Made by a program: the position numbers and the translations under genes
The notes under the pieces: model-generated
What the model was told of the DNA's origin: nothing
Databases searched by the model: none
The model's input: only the letters and a program-made list of their open reading frames with translations
Assembly (NCBI GenBank): GCA_001949185.1
Contig: BDGG01000001.1
Location: 5,262,629-5,326,628 of the forward strand
Length of the DNA: 64,000 bases
Source of the DNA: Ramazzottius varieornatus
Taxonomy: Eukaryota; Tardigrada; Eutardigrada; Parachela; Ramazzottiidae
Reading direction: 5' to 3'
Shown: positions 22,095 to 33,015 of the stretch, piece after piece
Numbering within the stretch: the first letter of the stretch is position 1
Layout: each line of letters begins with the position of its first letter

Positions 22095-23019
22095 TCTTAG
22101 ATCCCATTTAGATACCAAACTTCGATCTCAAGCTCTTTTTCGCGCAGTTCCAGCTTTTTGGCTTCTATGTCATACACTCTCTTTGACTCGGCTTCCTTGA
22201 AGGCATATTTGCGCTCAGCAGTCTCCTTGAACAGCTTGATGAACTTGTCATCGGACACGGCTACTCGGACGCGACGTTAGAGGTTTCTTCGATTTGTTTC
22301 CAACATCCTCGGCCTTTTCGTCAGCTTCAGCTCGCTTGTTCTCCCGGTAATCCTTCTCCGACAGACGCGTATACGCAGTGATTCGCCGATGAATCGTTGC
22401 AGCAGACTTGAAACATTTGCACATGCCGTCATCTTCCACCCATTATTGCCAGAGTAATATTTGCATATACTATGACGTCATGTGCAGCTAGCCAAGCTTA
22501 CCATCAAAATTATCAGCTGCTTTGTTGCGTCTCCCCGAACGGCCTTTCTCCCCCTCCACCATTACAGCTTCACCTGCGTAGTCGCGTTCCTTACTTTTGA
22601 AAGCTTCGCTTGCGTTTTGGCAACTTTCTGCTTCTTGGAGTCATCTATAGCAGCGACGACTCGATTCAGCAATTCGGCGATGCGACCATACTGCTCTTCT
22701 GTTCCGGACTTCACCTTCTTCTTCAGATCATCACCACGGAAGGCTGTTACTAGGGTGTTCACTCGGTTGATAACGGCTCTGCTGTCTAGAGGCTTCTTAG
22801 AGATCTAGAACGACAACCGCGTGTACGCTGTAGGCTGGGTATTCAACGTGTTGCGCGAGGAAGGCTTACCTTCGTCTAGTTCAACGTTCGTGTAATTTCC
22901 TCCCAGACTGCCGAAGGCCTGCTGGCAAAGTACGGATTCTTGGAGTCCACAAGGTCCAGGAGATCCAGATCATGGATAGCCTTGAAGAAGTTCTTAGTGG
23001 AGGGTGATTCCTTTGCCAT
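22095..23019 (-). pseudogene. Harbinger accessory (Myb/trihelix-like) protein, copy A
   Basis: The minus-strand start ATG at 23019 opens an exon with AIHDLDLLDLVDSKNPYFAS and AVWEEIT. This reads like the DNA-binding N-terminal domain of the second (non-transposase) protein of Harbinger-type elements. A TAG interrupts it just before the donor at about 22868. Further minus-strand exons follow: 22762-22562 (EQYGRIAELLNRVVAAI), 22439-22248, and a last exon ending near 22095 that is a highly charged coiled coil (EAKKLELREKELEIEVWYL). In such elements the accessory protein helps the transposase enter the nucleus and bind ends. Exon joins are only approximate. Confidence 0.5.
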
Positions 23020-23163
23020 TTTGGTTGAGGATCAAAAGCGCCAGGACAAATTCTCGAAGACTAGAAGAATCTGGATGCAAAGGAAAACAAATGCGTATAC
23101 GCCGTCCAAACTTTCGCTAAAGTGCGGAGGCCGCAGAAGACAAGCTTCCGTAGCGACATAGGC

Positions 23164-23535
23164 TCACGGAACGGGTGTCAACAAAATGCCATGGTACAAC
23201 ATTTGTCTGCTGCCAAAATAAGTCACCAAAGGCCATTCCTTTGGCTGGGCGAAATTGCCCTCGGCTTTCGCGACATGATAGAGGTCAGCAACGCCAAATT
23301 GAGTCGCGGACATGAAAGCTCGATACGTTTTCAGAGAGAATAGAACTATGAGGAGGAATCCCCAAAGCGGCGTCTTTGACAAAACTCGTGAGAGATAGGA
23401 ATCGGGGTAGCCTTTTCCCATCAGCTTATGGTGCAGTAAATTAGTCGCGTTAGGAAACAAACCTGCCTGATATCGTCCGGGAAGCCATTAGTCATTTTAC
23501 GGAAAAACTACACGAGGGAAACGGCCACGAAGCTG
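23164..23535 (-). CDS. Unrecognised small membrane-like ORF
   Basis: The minus-strand frame 23460-23164 includes a hydrophobic stretch (LWGFLLIVLFSLKTYRAF) and ends TPVP. A possible first exon (MTNGFPDDIRQ) lies at about 23500-23470 ending in a GT donor. No family is recognised. It may be chance or part of the neighbouring element. Confidence 0.2.
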
Positions 23536-23802
23536 TGCTGCCCACCGCGCACCTGACTTTTCTGTGCCACTCTATTCCTTCTCCACCCGTTATCCAACCC
23601 AATCTACAGACCAGTCCGAAAAATCCTCACCTTCGAGCTTTGTTTTGGTAACATTCTTTCTTTCGTTCTGGCTTTTTTACAACTTGCAAACTGCAGTACT
23701 ACCGCGTGAGACTATTTACTTTCCCTTATTTGTCTACAGCCGTCACTTCAGTTTTTCCGCAATTGCGACACGCTTTGCTTTGAGTCTGTGTTTTCTTTTA
23801 CG

Positions 23803-24785
23803 ATGACGCCCAACCGGGCCAAGAGAAATCGTCTTCGTAAGTTACACTATGACTCAAACTCACTTGCGCGGTTTTCCAGCCAGCGCCAGCTTTACAGGGC
23901 GGCTCAAAATGCTAGAGTCAAAATCACACTACAATCTGTGCGTGAATTTTTAAGCGAACAAAAGCTTTATTCGACATATCGTCCCAACCGCAACAACTTT
24001 CCTCGGCGTCCGATGCGTTGCTTGTTTATCGACCAGCTGCATGAGTCTGACATTATTGAAGTGTAGCAGCATGCCGTCAGCAACGATAACTACAAGTACA
24101 ACTTGTGTGTGATCGACTGCCTGTCTGGATTTGCATTTGCCCAGCCTCTGAAGACAGAACGTCCAGTTGATGTAATCGCCGCCTTTAGAAAAAATATGGT
24201 AGTACTACCAGCCGGCGAATACCAGACTACCTACGCACTGAAGCTGGTACCGAGTACACGGGAAAAGAGAGCCAGGCTTACTTCAGATCTCTGGGCATAC
24301 GTCATTGCATTGCCACGGAGCCGGTCAAAGCGGGACTGGCTGAGAGATTTGACCAAACGCTTAAAACTCGCTTATACAAATTCTTTGACGCCAATCAGCG
24401 ATTTCGGTGGGTGGATGCACTGCCCGATTTATCAACACGTACAATGCGCAACCCCATAGCGCACTGAAAGGTATGGGCCCCTACTGATGTGTCTTACCTT
24501 AACCAGGCAGCTGTCTACCTTAGCACACGCCCAGCGTTTCCTGCAAAACTATTGCCACCAAAGTTTGCTGTCGGTGAGAAGGTACGGAAAAAGCTCAAAC
24601 AGACCGTGTTCACTAAAGGATGTAGTCAGAACTTCTCCAGCAAGATTTTCACCATTTCTCGAATTATTTCCGGTTCAATCATTACTTATCAATTAAAAGA
24701 GGATCAATCTCCACGGCCGTACTACTCCGTCGAGCTCGTTCACGCTGGCAACCATAGCATCAAATTTGAGGAACTCGATAACTTC
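23803..24785 (+). pseudogene. Retroviral-type integrase, element A
   Basis: The frame starts at ATG 23803. It has the N-terminal helical segment before the core (SVREFLSEQKLYSTYR), a degenerate first Asp region (FIDQLHESDIIEV, then TAG at 24064), YKYNLCVIDCLSGFAFAQPLK, and after a frame shift near 24240 the GTEY block (second Asp already lost or altered). The KAGLAERFDQTLKTRLYKFF segment carries the catalytic Glu. A TGA lies near 24472. The C-terminal domain (VGEKVRKKLKQTVFTKG, IFTISRII, YYSVELVHA) matches the tail of Polinton-type integrases. The enzyme would insert the element into host DNA. There is no stop before the next gene, so the end is approximate. Confidence 0.75.
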
Positions 24786-24795
24786 GCGGTTCATA

Positions 24796-25568
24796 TGACG
24801 TCAAATGAAAGCATGGATGTTATAAAGTCTACCAGGTCACCTCTGGATTATGAGTTCTACCTAAACCCATTGTTCCCTCCACTAGATGGTAGGTGGGAAG
24901 TGGCTCTAGTGGAAGTTAGCTCTTCGGCCCCCCTATTCCGTTTCCCTGAAGAAGAAAGAAAACTTTATTTTAAGACTGGCTTGTCTCCCAACGCCATCAT
25001 CCGAGCCGTCATTATCCCCGAAATTGCCTTTACTAGTAGTGAAAATCTGCAAGCCGCAGTCTAGAAGGAATTAACCGACTTCAGCAAAGAAAACAACCTT
25101 GACGTTCGAGTCACTTTCAACAACGGCCTTTTGCAGTGCAGTTTGACCGGCAACATCTATTTACTTCAGAAGCGCACGCTGATTTACGGAGCTCTGAGAT
25201 TAACTAACAGCTATAGTCTACGGACTACCAGCCAAGAAACGACGTTATACTGCCGACGCCCCGTGGATCATCTTACCGGCCGCAGGTCACATTTGATCAC
25301 ACTTAACTGTTTAGCTCCTCTCTATGATAACAAACTAACTCTCATACCATCACGTAACCCGCTTGACCAACTGGGTACTTACACTCCGCCAGCTCTGATA
25401 TATCATCGCTGTTCGTTTTGGCTACCTTCTCTACCTCTATATACTACACTCTCTTTTGTTAATCTCGCTCCACCGGCAGTAGGTGGCGAGACAATGCTAA
25501 GGCTCCATTTTCGTCAGTGGAACCGAGTTTGCTGCAACCGAGTTGTAATAAATATGATAGTCCACTAG
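24796..25568 (+). pseudogene. Penton-like minor capsid protein, element A
   Basis: The start region MTSNESMDV and the block DGRWEVALVEVSSS are signatures of the small jelly-roll (penton-like) protein of Polinton-type elements; compare SELWEMSLVSIQCPE in element B. The frame is broken by one TAG at 25062 and continues in the same frame to 25568. Near the end ETMLRLHFRQ corresponds to the last beta strand (TVRLRFRKR in element B). It would form the five-fold vertices of the virion. The frame is continuous with the integrase upstream, with no stop between them. Confidence 0.65.
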
Positions 25569-25845
25569 TACTTGTTGCAAGTGTGCACATAATACCCAAA
25601 CAGGTCTCGTACAGCAGGTAAAGATACGCCTTCCGAAAAGCCAGCTTCAGCGGCCAATCTTAAGTTTTGAACTCCCATACTCCGCCCTTTTTCCTCAGTA
25701 TCGAGTCCTTATTGGTAGTACTACCGCATACACAGTTCAGAACGCACAACGTCAGACTCTCCAGAGCACCTGTTGCTTTCGAGAAACACAAACATTTCGT
25801 CGCAGTTAGTTCATTTTTCTGCATCCTAAACTTCCAGTCTGTTGG

Positions 25846-26037
25846 TTGAATCTACCTGCAAACACGGCTCGAAAACGTACCCGACAAACGCGACGGAACC
25901 CGCCGCGAGCGACTCGTCGTTCACGGGAGGTCCTCAAGCAAAGGCAGCGCAAGCCTCTGTTATCTCGGCGCAGTCGCACTCGCCGCAGCACCAGACGACG
26001 TGCAACAAGGGAACCCAGTCTCACCACTTTAATTTAA
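25846..26037 (+). CDS. Arg-rich core-like protein, element A
   Basis: A 63-aa ORF, extremely rich in arginine (TRQTRRNPPRATRRSREVLK, then RRSRTRRSTRRRATR). Its position between the minor and major capsid genes is the same as that of the basic core protein of element B (59778-60308). A role in neutralising packaged DNA is inferred from composition and position only. The amphipathic N-terminal part seen in element B is not recognised here. Confidence 0.4.
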   Translation: MNLPANTARKRTRQTRRNPPRATRRSREVLKQRQRKPLLSRRSRTRRSTRRRATREPSLTTLI

Positions 26038-26047
26038 ATTTTTTACC

Positions 26048-26602
26048 ATGTCTTACCGAAACCGGAAAAGTCGTACTGCACTACCTGAAGGTTTTCAGCT
26101 GTTTTCTGCACCCGATCAAGAACCTACTAACGAAACTGCTTCTACAACTACCTTTGTCCCCGTTTCATCGCCAGAACGACCGGATAGTGTAGAATTTATC
26201 ATTCAGCCATCGGCCGATTTATTTGTTAACCCCTCGCACATTTTCGTTTACACTTAATGCCAGCTAAAATCCACCAAAGTGGGAACAGAGGCCGCTTCAT
26301 GCTCACCGTTTTTGTACATGTTGTGGGAAAAAAATGAAATTAAACTGAATTGGACTCCATTATCAAGTTCCTATCGCGATTGCGGTTACAAAGCTTTTTT
26401 CAAAATTCTTGAACAGTGCGCTCCCAACATTAAATACGCGGATATTCTTAAAGCGTACGCCTTGTATCCGTTTGACCTTTCACCTTTCAAAGATTCTTTT
26501 GGTCGATCGTCCGGTTCGCAAAGGGTCCAACTAGACATGAAATTCAAGAACTTCTTAACTGAGTCCCTCGAACATTTTCGATCAACAAACACCGATAACT
26601 GA
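26048..26602 (+). pseudogene. Major capsid protein, N-terminal part, element A
   Basis: The ORF from ATG 26048 carries the N-terminal jelly-roll features of the capsid family that databases name after C. elegans F54H12.2: SVEFIIQPSADLFVNPSH, then after a TAA near 26254 and in the same frame FLYMLWEKNEIKLNWTPLSS and YRDCGYKAFFKILE. Typical family members are 400-500 aa; here the similarity ends after about 180 codons with a stop at 26602, so the second jelly roll is lost. Confidence 0.65.
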
Positions 26603-26669
26603 TGTTCACATGTAATGATGTTCACATGATGTTCACATGTACTGAAAATGATGTTCATATGTAATGATG
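26603..26669. repeat. Short tandem repeat GATGTTCACATGT
   Basis: Three to four imperfect copies of ATGATGTTCACATGT(A). The same sequence resumes on the far side of the MITE (27280-27310), so the MITE inserted into this repeat. Confidence 0.7.
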
Positions 26670-27279
26670 TACTGTAGTGCTCGCAGTTTATCGCGCACTC
26701 AACCACGTGAACAGTAAATAACGCCCGATCGGGGATTTTAGACGTTGTACTGCTTTATCAACAATCAATGATTGGCCATCGGTTAAGACAAGTGTTATTC
26801 TGAAAAGTCAAACTCAAATTGCTCATTTCCATCCGGAGCGTTTCCGGTATCTGCTCACTTTTCTCCGGTCCTCGCTTGCCCGGAATCTTTGCTTTGTGAA
26901 GCAAAAACATGAGGTTCCGTGAAGCTTATCAGCTGCTTATGGAACAGGTATCATTCGACTCACCACCAGCTGCGCATGGCTGATTCCGGAATTCCTGTAA
27001 GCTTCGTATGCTTTCTCGTCGATAATCCGCTCTCTTCATAGTTTCTCAAAGCTTTTTCCGCATCCTCATCGCTATAAATATACGGGTCCTAGCCATGACA
27101 ATGTTTTCTACCTTCGGATCCAGTGAAAGAAACTGGAATTTGGACCGGATCGTTTTTCAAAATAACTGACGACCCATTAAAGTCAATCAACTCATGCCCT
27201 TCTGGCAACAGCTGATCTTGCCGGGCAAACCTGACTAATCACGTGGTTGAGTGCGCGATAAACTGCGAGCACTACAGTA
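26670..27279. mobile_element. TA-flanked element with perfect 41-bp inverted arms
   Basis: Arms at 26670-26710 and 27239-27279 are exact reverse complements (41 bp) and begin and end with TA, fitting a TA target duplication as in Tc1/mariner-like elements. On the minus strand the interior keeps a protein-like frame (about 27232-26960: QDQLLPEGHELIDFNGSSVI, later EERIIDEKAYEAYRNSGIS) with stops. It may therefore have carried or captured a gene fragment that I do not recognise. Confidence 0.7.
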
Positions 27280-27544
27280 ACATCTAATGATGTTCACATG
27301 TACTGAAAAAGGCTGAAATGAATGATCATCAGGTCACTGTCTCTTGCGTCTACTTTAGCCGAATCGAATAGTAGAGATTTCAGTAGTGACAGACAAAAAA
27401 ATATTCGGTTTGAGAAAAAACAGCCGTCGTAAGGTAAACACTAATGGACCTCACAAGAACAAGGACAGGCCAAAGACCGCAATTAGAATTGCATAAGTAT
27501 CACGAGAGAATTACCACAACGGGAACAAGTCAGTCCATTCCGAT

Positions 27545-27847
27545 TTACTTGTCAGGAGTATTGCGGCCGCGTGCATCGCTTCCATCTAGCTCCTCCTGCC
27601 GCGCTTCCACTTCCTCATCTGCTTCTGCTCGTTCAGCGCCGGGTTCATCTAGGTCATTGACGTCACTGTCTTCACCATCCGTGTCCTCATCTTGACTGTC
27701 AACCTCCGCAAGTAAGTCGCCCGTCATGGATGATGTCCAGTCCTGTGGACCAGCAAAGGGAACGTGCAGATGAGTTCCGGTGTAAGCGTCCACTCGATCT
27801 GGGCTGACTCTCCTGAACGAACAGCCTTGAACGGTCATCTTTCCCAC
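27545..27847 (-). CDS. Acidic ORF beside the CACTA-like transposase
   Basis: A 100-aa minus-strand frame with a long Asp/Glu run (VDSQDEDTDGEDSDVNDLDE). It lies divergent to the transposase at 27995. Composition suggests real coding, perhaps an accessory or regulatory protein of the element, but there is no recognisable domain. Confidence 0.3.
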   Translation of the reverse strand: MGKMTVQGCSFRRVSPDRVDAYTGTHLHVPFAGPQDWTSSMTGDLLAEVDSQDEDTDGEDSDVNDLDEPGAERAEADEEVEARQEELDGSDARGRNTPDK

Positions 27848-27994
27848 AGCGCAGGTGAAGGTTGCATCTACTGTTTACAGGTAAGGGTATTTCAAACGGG
27901 ACCAACAAAAACCACAGTTGATCGAGAAATCGTGATTAACCCACCTAATAAAATTAATTGTTCTACGTAGGTTGCAGGGTGTATAAATCATCGC

Positions 27995-29377
27995 ATGTGT
28001 TACCAGTACACGAGAAACGTTGCAATGAAGACTCACCAGCACTTCGTCGACTTCGCCGAAGAGTGGGAAAAGATGCCGGTGAAAGAGAAAAGGTTTCTCC
28101 TGGCCGAAAGAATGACCAAAGGCTTTCGGAGACCTTCGATACTCAGATTCTGGGTTAAGTTCGATATGGTACTGGCCTTCCTTCTGGACATCATGCATCA
28201 GTTTGATGAAGGTGTGGTGCGATGGATAATCGCTCAAATCATAACTGTCGACGGTAACAGTGGAATAACCAAAGCACAGCTGAACGCAATTGAGCGGTTG
28301 TGGATGTCCGTTGCTCTACCGGGCCATCAGAACAGAAGTGTGCGGTCACTGGACGATTACAAGTCATGGAAGGCACATGAGCTCAAATTCTTTATACAGC
28401 ACGCTGCACCTTTCGTCTTGAAGGGAAACTGTTCAGAGGGATTTTACTTCCTCGTCTGTCTCCTGAGCCGTATCGGGTGGCTTGTCACCCAGGACGAGAT
28501 CGACCGTGAATCTCCGAAGGAGATTGAGAGCAGATGCACAAGATATGTGAAAACCTTCCAAGACTATTTCGGGATCGAACAAATGAAATACTCTATTCAT
28601 TTGATGCTCCACTTGCTACTCGTGATTAAACTCTTCGGACCGCTGCATCTTTCGTCTTGCTATCGTCCGGAAAATCAGATAGGGCGAGTAACACGCAAGA
28701 TTTGCGGCACGTACAACAACACAAAGAATATCATGGACAGTTTCCTAAAGTTGCAGGAGTGTACGGCACGCATGGAAGACATGCTGTGTTTCGGAAACAG
28801 CAAGATTGTGACAACAGATGAGAGACTAATGGGAGTGCCCGCATCACCCTACGTCATCAAAGGAGCAGCCGGAACTTGTCGGCTGAGTGGCCAATCTAAT
28901 GTGATCGAAGACGGGGAAGCGTACGCGAAAGTGAGACGAGAAGGAAGAAGGAGGAAAGAATGTTGGTCGCGAGACAGAGTTCACTGCTTCAGAAGAGCTG
29001 CGGTTGAAGTGTGAATTGTTGTAAGAACGAAAAAGCGTGGTCAGTCGCACCAGAAGAATGAGTTCATTGTCACTGATGTGAACGAGCGTGTAATGCACAT
29101 AGACATGATCATAGCAGTTATGGATTGTGAGAAGAAAAATATTCTGCACACATTTGTGTATGCGAAGCTGTTCAGAAAGCCGGACGACGATGAGATGGAA
29201 GACAGAATTGCTGGGCTATTCAGGGCAGAGTGTCCTCATATCTTTTATATTAGAACTTCTGAAAATATTCTGTTGCCTACCTCCGATCTTCGAGAACATG
29301 TTGCTTTTCTGGCTTGGTCCGACGATGATTCAGGAATTATTGTGAGTCCGCCCTCAAATATCTACATGACTACATGA
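27995..29377 (+). pseudogene. CACTA/EnSpm-like transposase
   Basis: The 339-aa frame 27995-29014 has the order typical of animal EnSpm/CACTA transposases: LLDIMHQFDEGVVRW (the D-x-x-H ... G motif), YKSWKAHELKFFIQHAAPFV, and MKYSIHLMLHLLLVIKLFGP with RPENQIGR. The C-terminal part continues in another frame at 29078-29377 (DRIAGLFRAECPHIFYIRTS). The N-terminal zinc-binding region is not seen, and the acceptor just before 27970 suggests an upstream exon. Broken or incomplete. No terminal CACTA motif was located. Confidence 0.55.
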
Positions 29378-29711
29378 ATGAATAATACCAATGACATCTC
29401 TCCAATGAGAAATATCGGAAGCTGTTCGCGTTATTCGGAACTGCGAAGTGACTTGGTGACCCATACCGGATTGCACCAGAATGGGTCAGCAATTGCACCA
29501 GACTGGGTCAGCAATTGCACCACTGTGGGTGCTTTGCCCGTAGAGAGAGCACAGCCAAACACTATACAGTACTGGGACAGACAAGCCAAGTGCTCGGGTC
29601 TAACACTCGAGCTTGGCTATATAACTTACCAATGTGCAATAGTCGGACAGTGGTCATTCAGTTGGTTTCAACTACGATCGCCTTCTTCTGCTGCAGTTTT
29701 CCGTCGTTAAT
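29378..29711. other. Between transposase and chromodomain ORF
   Basis: No supported gene. A short direct repeat (AATTGCACCAxxxTGGGTCAGC) occurs at about 29470-29530. Confidence 0.35.
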
Positions 29712-29729
29712 GTGTCTTTCTGCCTCAAT

Positions 29730-30056
29730 ATGGGACAATGGAGAGATCTTCAGATGCACGGAAGAAAGGAAAAACTGAAGGGAAAGCAGCTGCCGTTGGC
29801 AGCGAGTGTGACCAAGGCTGACCGCAAACGCAGGGAGTATTATGTTGAGAAGATCTTGGACCGTCGACGGCTGACCAGTGTTTTGGGCTCTGCTTGGGAA
29901 TACTTCGGCAAATGGGATGGTTATCCGGATTCTCAAAATAGCTGGGTTCAACTCTCAGCCTTCGGAACGGATCGGCATTTGCCCGAGGAATTTGACGCTG
30001 TGATGGAATGTGAGAAGAAGCCAGTCAAGAATCGCGTACGTGAGAAGAGAGACTAG
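29730..30056 (+). CDS. Chromodomain protein, probably transposon-derived
   Basis: The frame contains a chromodomain: EYYVEKILDRRRL, WEYFGKWDGYPDSQNSWVQL, LPEEFDAV. The aromatic cage positions are Tyr in EYYVEKI, Trp/Tyr in YFGKW and the Trp of NSWVQ. Chromodomains read methylated histone tails and are often fused to integrases or transposases to target insertion. Here it stands alone, ending at 30056, six bases before the next ORF. It may be a fragment of a larger element protein. Confidence 0.55.
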   Translation: MGQWRDLQMHGRKEKLKGKQLPLAASVTKADRKRREYYVEKILDRRRLTSVLGSAWEYFGKWDGYPDSQNSWVQLSAFGTDRHLPEEFDAVMECEKKPVKNRVREKRD

Positions 30057-30062
30057 GAACGA

Positions 30063-30518
30063 ATGGCATTTGCAGAAGAGTGTGACGTCATACGCAACGC
30101 ACTGGAAGTCGTGCCAGGCAGTCGGTTGCTGGCTAAAAGCCTTGTGACGTATTACGCGGAGCAGCTCAAAGAACCTCTATCCACTGACAACCGGAAATCG
30201 TTCGAGAAGACGGTGGGAAAAGCCCTCGGTCTAGAATTCCCCGACCACAAGAACACGTTCAAGCTCGGACCTCGTATGGGTAATAAACAAGACCGATTTT
30301 ACAAGAACCTTGCTTTCAGTAAGTTCACTGCTTCATATGGGAGGTCGGCAAACTATCATGACCAGGTCGGCCTACTAAGTGGCGCACGTTCTTGGGGATT
30401 TTGGGTGCAAAGATGCGCCACTTTGGACAACAATGGGAGCCGAGTTGTTTGCTCTGTATACATACTAAGATTCAAGTGTTCATCGGGAAAACGTATGCTG
30501 ACTCTGTACAGCATATAA
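30063..30518 (+). CDS. Unrecognised helix-rich ORF after the chromodomain
   Basis: Begins six bases after the chromodomain ORF, in the same direction. The first 90 residues look like a real small helical domain (SLVTYYAEQLKEPLSTDNRK, KTVGKALGLEFPDHKNTFKL), resembling the winged-helix type modules seen next to primase or transposase proteins. After about residue 100 the composition changes and coding is doubtful. No function is assigned. Confidence 0.3.
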   Translation: MAFAEECDVIRNALEVVPGSRLLAKSLVTYYAEQLKEPLSTDNRKSFEKTVGKALGLEFPDHKNTFKLGPRMGNKQDRFYKNLAFSKFTASYGRSANYHDQVGLLSGARSWGFWVQRCATLDNNGSRVVCSVYILRFKCSSGKRMLTLYSI

Positions 30519-33015
30519 CTAACGTGTGCTCTATTTCTCTTCCAGAAATTCCTCCAACTGCACAAGTCACAGCGAAACTCCCTCATAACTGAATTACGAC
30601 ACGTGGGGCACGGTTGAGCAAATAGCCATGGTTATTTTATGGTTTTTTCCACTCAAATGCATTTTTACGCTTTGGGTTTACCAGTAAGATTGCTCAACAT
30701 CTACTTATTAACATTCAATTTGTATTTATCGTCATCTGTCTGCATATTAGGCCATTGGCACTGTCCTCGAACTTCCCCATAAAGCGTTATGTAGATGCTT
30801 AGTCAAATTACCGATCGCCAGATATCTGTTCGATTGTGACCTGGGCCTCCACCTGAGCAGCGGCGTCTGGAATGATCTCCTCCAAAAACTTGTGCAGCGG
30901 AATCTCGGACCGCACACTGCATTCTTCGAATATTCGAGGTCCTCGGCATTCGAAAGTGTAGCGAGAATTTCGTACAGGATTTGAAATTGGAAAAAGTCGC
31001 CACGAATGTACGAGTACGATGACTGTATGACTGACAGGGGATTTCCTCGAGGTATTAAGCCAGCCCTGCAGGCAGCGTATCTCGAGAAGTATATAAGCTG
31101 AAAGCTGTCACTTGTTCGAGACTTTTTCTCCTTCAGTTGAATTTTGATCAGTAAAGTGCAGTACGAACTCCAGCTTCTGCCGATCTTCTGTAAAGCCTAA
31201 CTGGCTGACTGAGTGGTCTACGAGGTCCTTCAGTCTTCCTTGGTGGATAAACCTGTCGATGGTCAGCGAAGCCTGAGGTTCCTGCAGGATCAAAGTCGAG
31301 AACGCTTGGCTAGGGCGTTTTGGAATACCGGGATCAATCGGCGGACACTGGCGAGGTAAGTCTCTGAGACGAACGAGTAGCCTACAGGTCCTAAGGAAGA
31401 GAGGGTGACTCGTGTTACGGATAGGAAAGTATCAGTGGTGGTTTGTCTGGAAGACTTGTGAAGTGGGATTTTGTATTGAACAACAGGCAGGGTGCCGGCA
31501 CCATCAGGTTCTCTATCAACTCGAAGTTTAGCTGAAGTTGACGTCCGTTTAAAGTTCCTCGTTAGTCGGACGATAAAAATTATTAATCGAGGTGCAATGT
31601 GAATTAGCCTACCGCCTGAGCCAGCAATTTTGTTGCAGGCTTTTTGCCGTGGTGAGAGTTCTTTACGCTACAAGAGGTTCAAAGCGAAGTCCACCTATTG
31701 ACACAGAACCCAGAATAAATTCAACTTTGTCATAATTAGATGCGTCATATCTACGCAACAGAACTAACTGTATAATGTTGACATACATTCGGATCCATGG
31801 TATATGAGGCGATCTTATTTTCCCTGGACGCGCCTAACCTACGGCCGCAAAAGCAACGCTTCAATTCCAGCGTTAAACAAATTACTCACAGTAAAGTAAA
31901 AAATGCAAATACGAGCCCTAGACCTGCCATACCCGCAGATGTACCTGTCGCTTGAGTAGCTAACCAGTAGGCGAACTTGTCAAGCCTCTTTTTAGTACAC
32001 CATTTACTATGGCGAGACTAATCCTTCACGCAAACATCACAACCATCCAGACATGCTCATCCATGACAGGCGTCAGATCACTTCACTTATCTTGGAACCA
32101 CGAAGGGGAACATAATTTTGGCTGCTGAGTATATTGCTTCTAACGCCGTATCATTCGAACAATGGAAGTGTCTGAGGCTATAACGACAACCACCGACAGA
32201 GAAATAGATCAACGAAGGCTAATCAATCGCCTAGACACCTTCATCAACTGGCCGGTCTCCCATAAACCGCCGCACATCATGGCTGCAGCTGGGTTTTTCT
32301 ACCTCAGCATGCTACGCCGTCGAGTGCGCCCTCTGTCATGAGCAAATGAGCCACTGGAACTCAATCTATAATCCCCTAAACAAGCATCAAGAGTTCTCAC
32401 CCGTTTGTCCATTAATCAGGATCTAAAACCGACTCATCTGTTCTTACTTCCGATCATTTTGATGAGTTCGGCGGTGAAGACGTCTGTGACCGGTATTTCT
32501 CTTTCTCCAAACGTAATCCAAACTTTGGACGTCGAGTACCACGAGTTCAAACCCATATTTTCAGTACGTCACTGCCTGTGTGGGGCAAAACTTTGTCAGT
32601 TCCAGTATGGCCTGTGACTAGAAAAATTTCAATCATTGTTAGGTGTTGGACGGCAGAGAAAATTAATTCACGTGCGTCGTACTACCGTAATTTTTTATTA
32701 GAATTCCTCGGCTCTAGACCGAAATGTGCGCGTCAGCCAGAACGCACTAATGGTCACAGGGCCGTCTTTGACGTAACAGGCAAGCTGTCAACAGTACCGG
32801 TCCGCCAGGGTTCCCGGTACTGCTCTCCTGCTAATGAGGATGGGAAAAATTACCGCTCCCGATGACGAGGCCTGCATAGGTCACACTTACATCCAGCAGA
32901 CATTCAGAATCTGGACTTGCGTCGGACGCGGCTCGAAAATATTGTTTTTCCTGCTGGTGACGATGTGTCCGTTCTTCGGGAGACTTCCTACAAAGCAAAG
33001 GTGTTGTACATTGTT
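30519..33015. other. Largely non-coding, weak minus-strand coding traces
   Basis: Between 31400 and 30800 the minus strand holds protein-like pieces in shifting frames (DFFQFQILYEILATLSNAED; LDKFIH-like segment QASLTIDRFIHQGRLKDLVD at 31293-31108) separated by stops. They could be one decayed gene of unknown family. The rest, 31400-33015, shows nothing supported. Confidence 0.3.

Larger units (their letters stand above)
23803..26602 (+). mobile_element. Polinton/Maverick-like virus relic (element A)
   Basis: Four adjacent plus-strand genes in the order integrase, penton-like minor capsid, Arg-rich core, major capsid N-terminus. The same four genes occur in the same order and relative direction in element B (62.15 to 58.45 kb, minus strand). 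Polymerase, packaging ATPase and protease genes are not seen, and no terminal repeats are recognised. The block ends where the capsid ORF stops at 26602, next to short tandem repeats and a MITE. It is an old, truncated copy. Confidence 0.7.
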
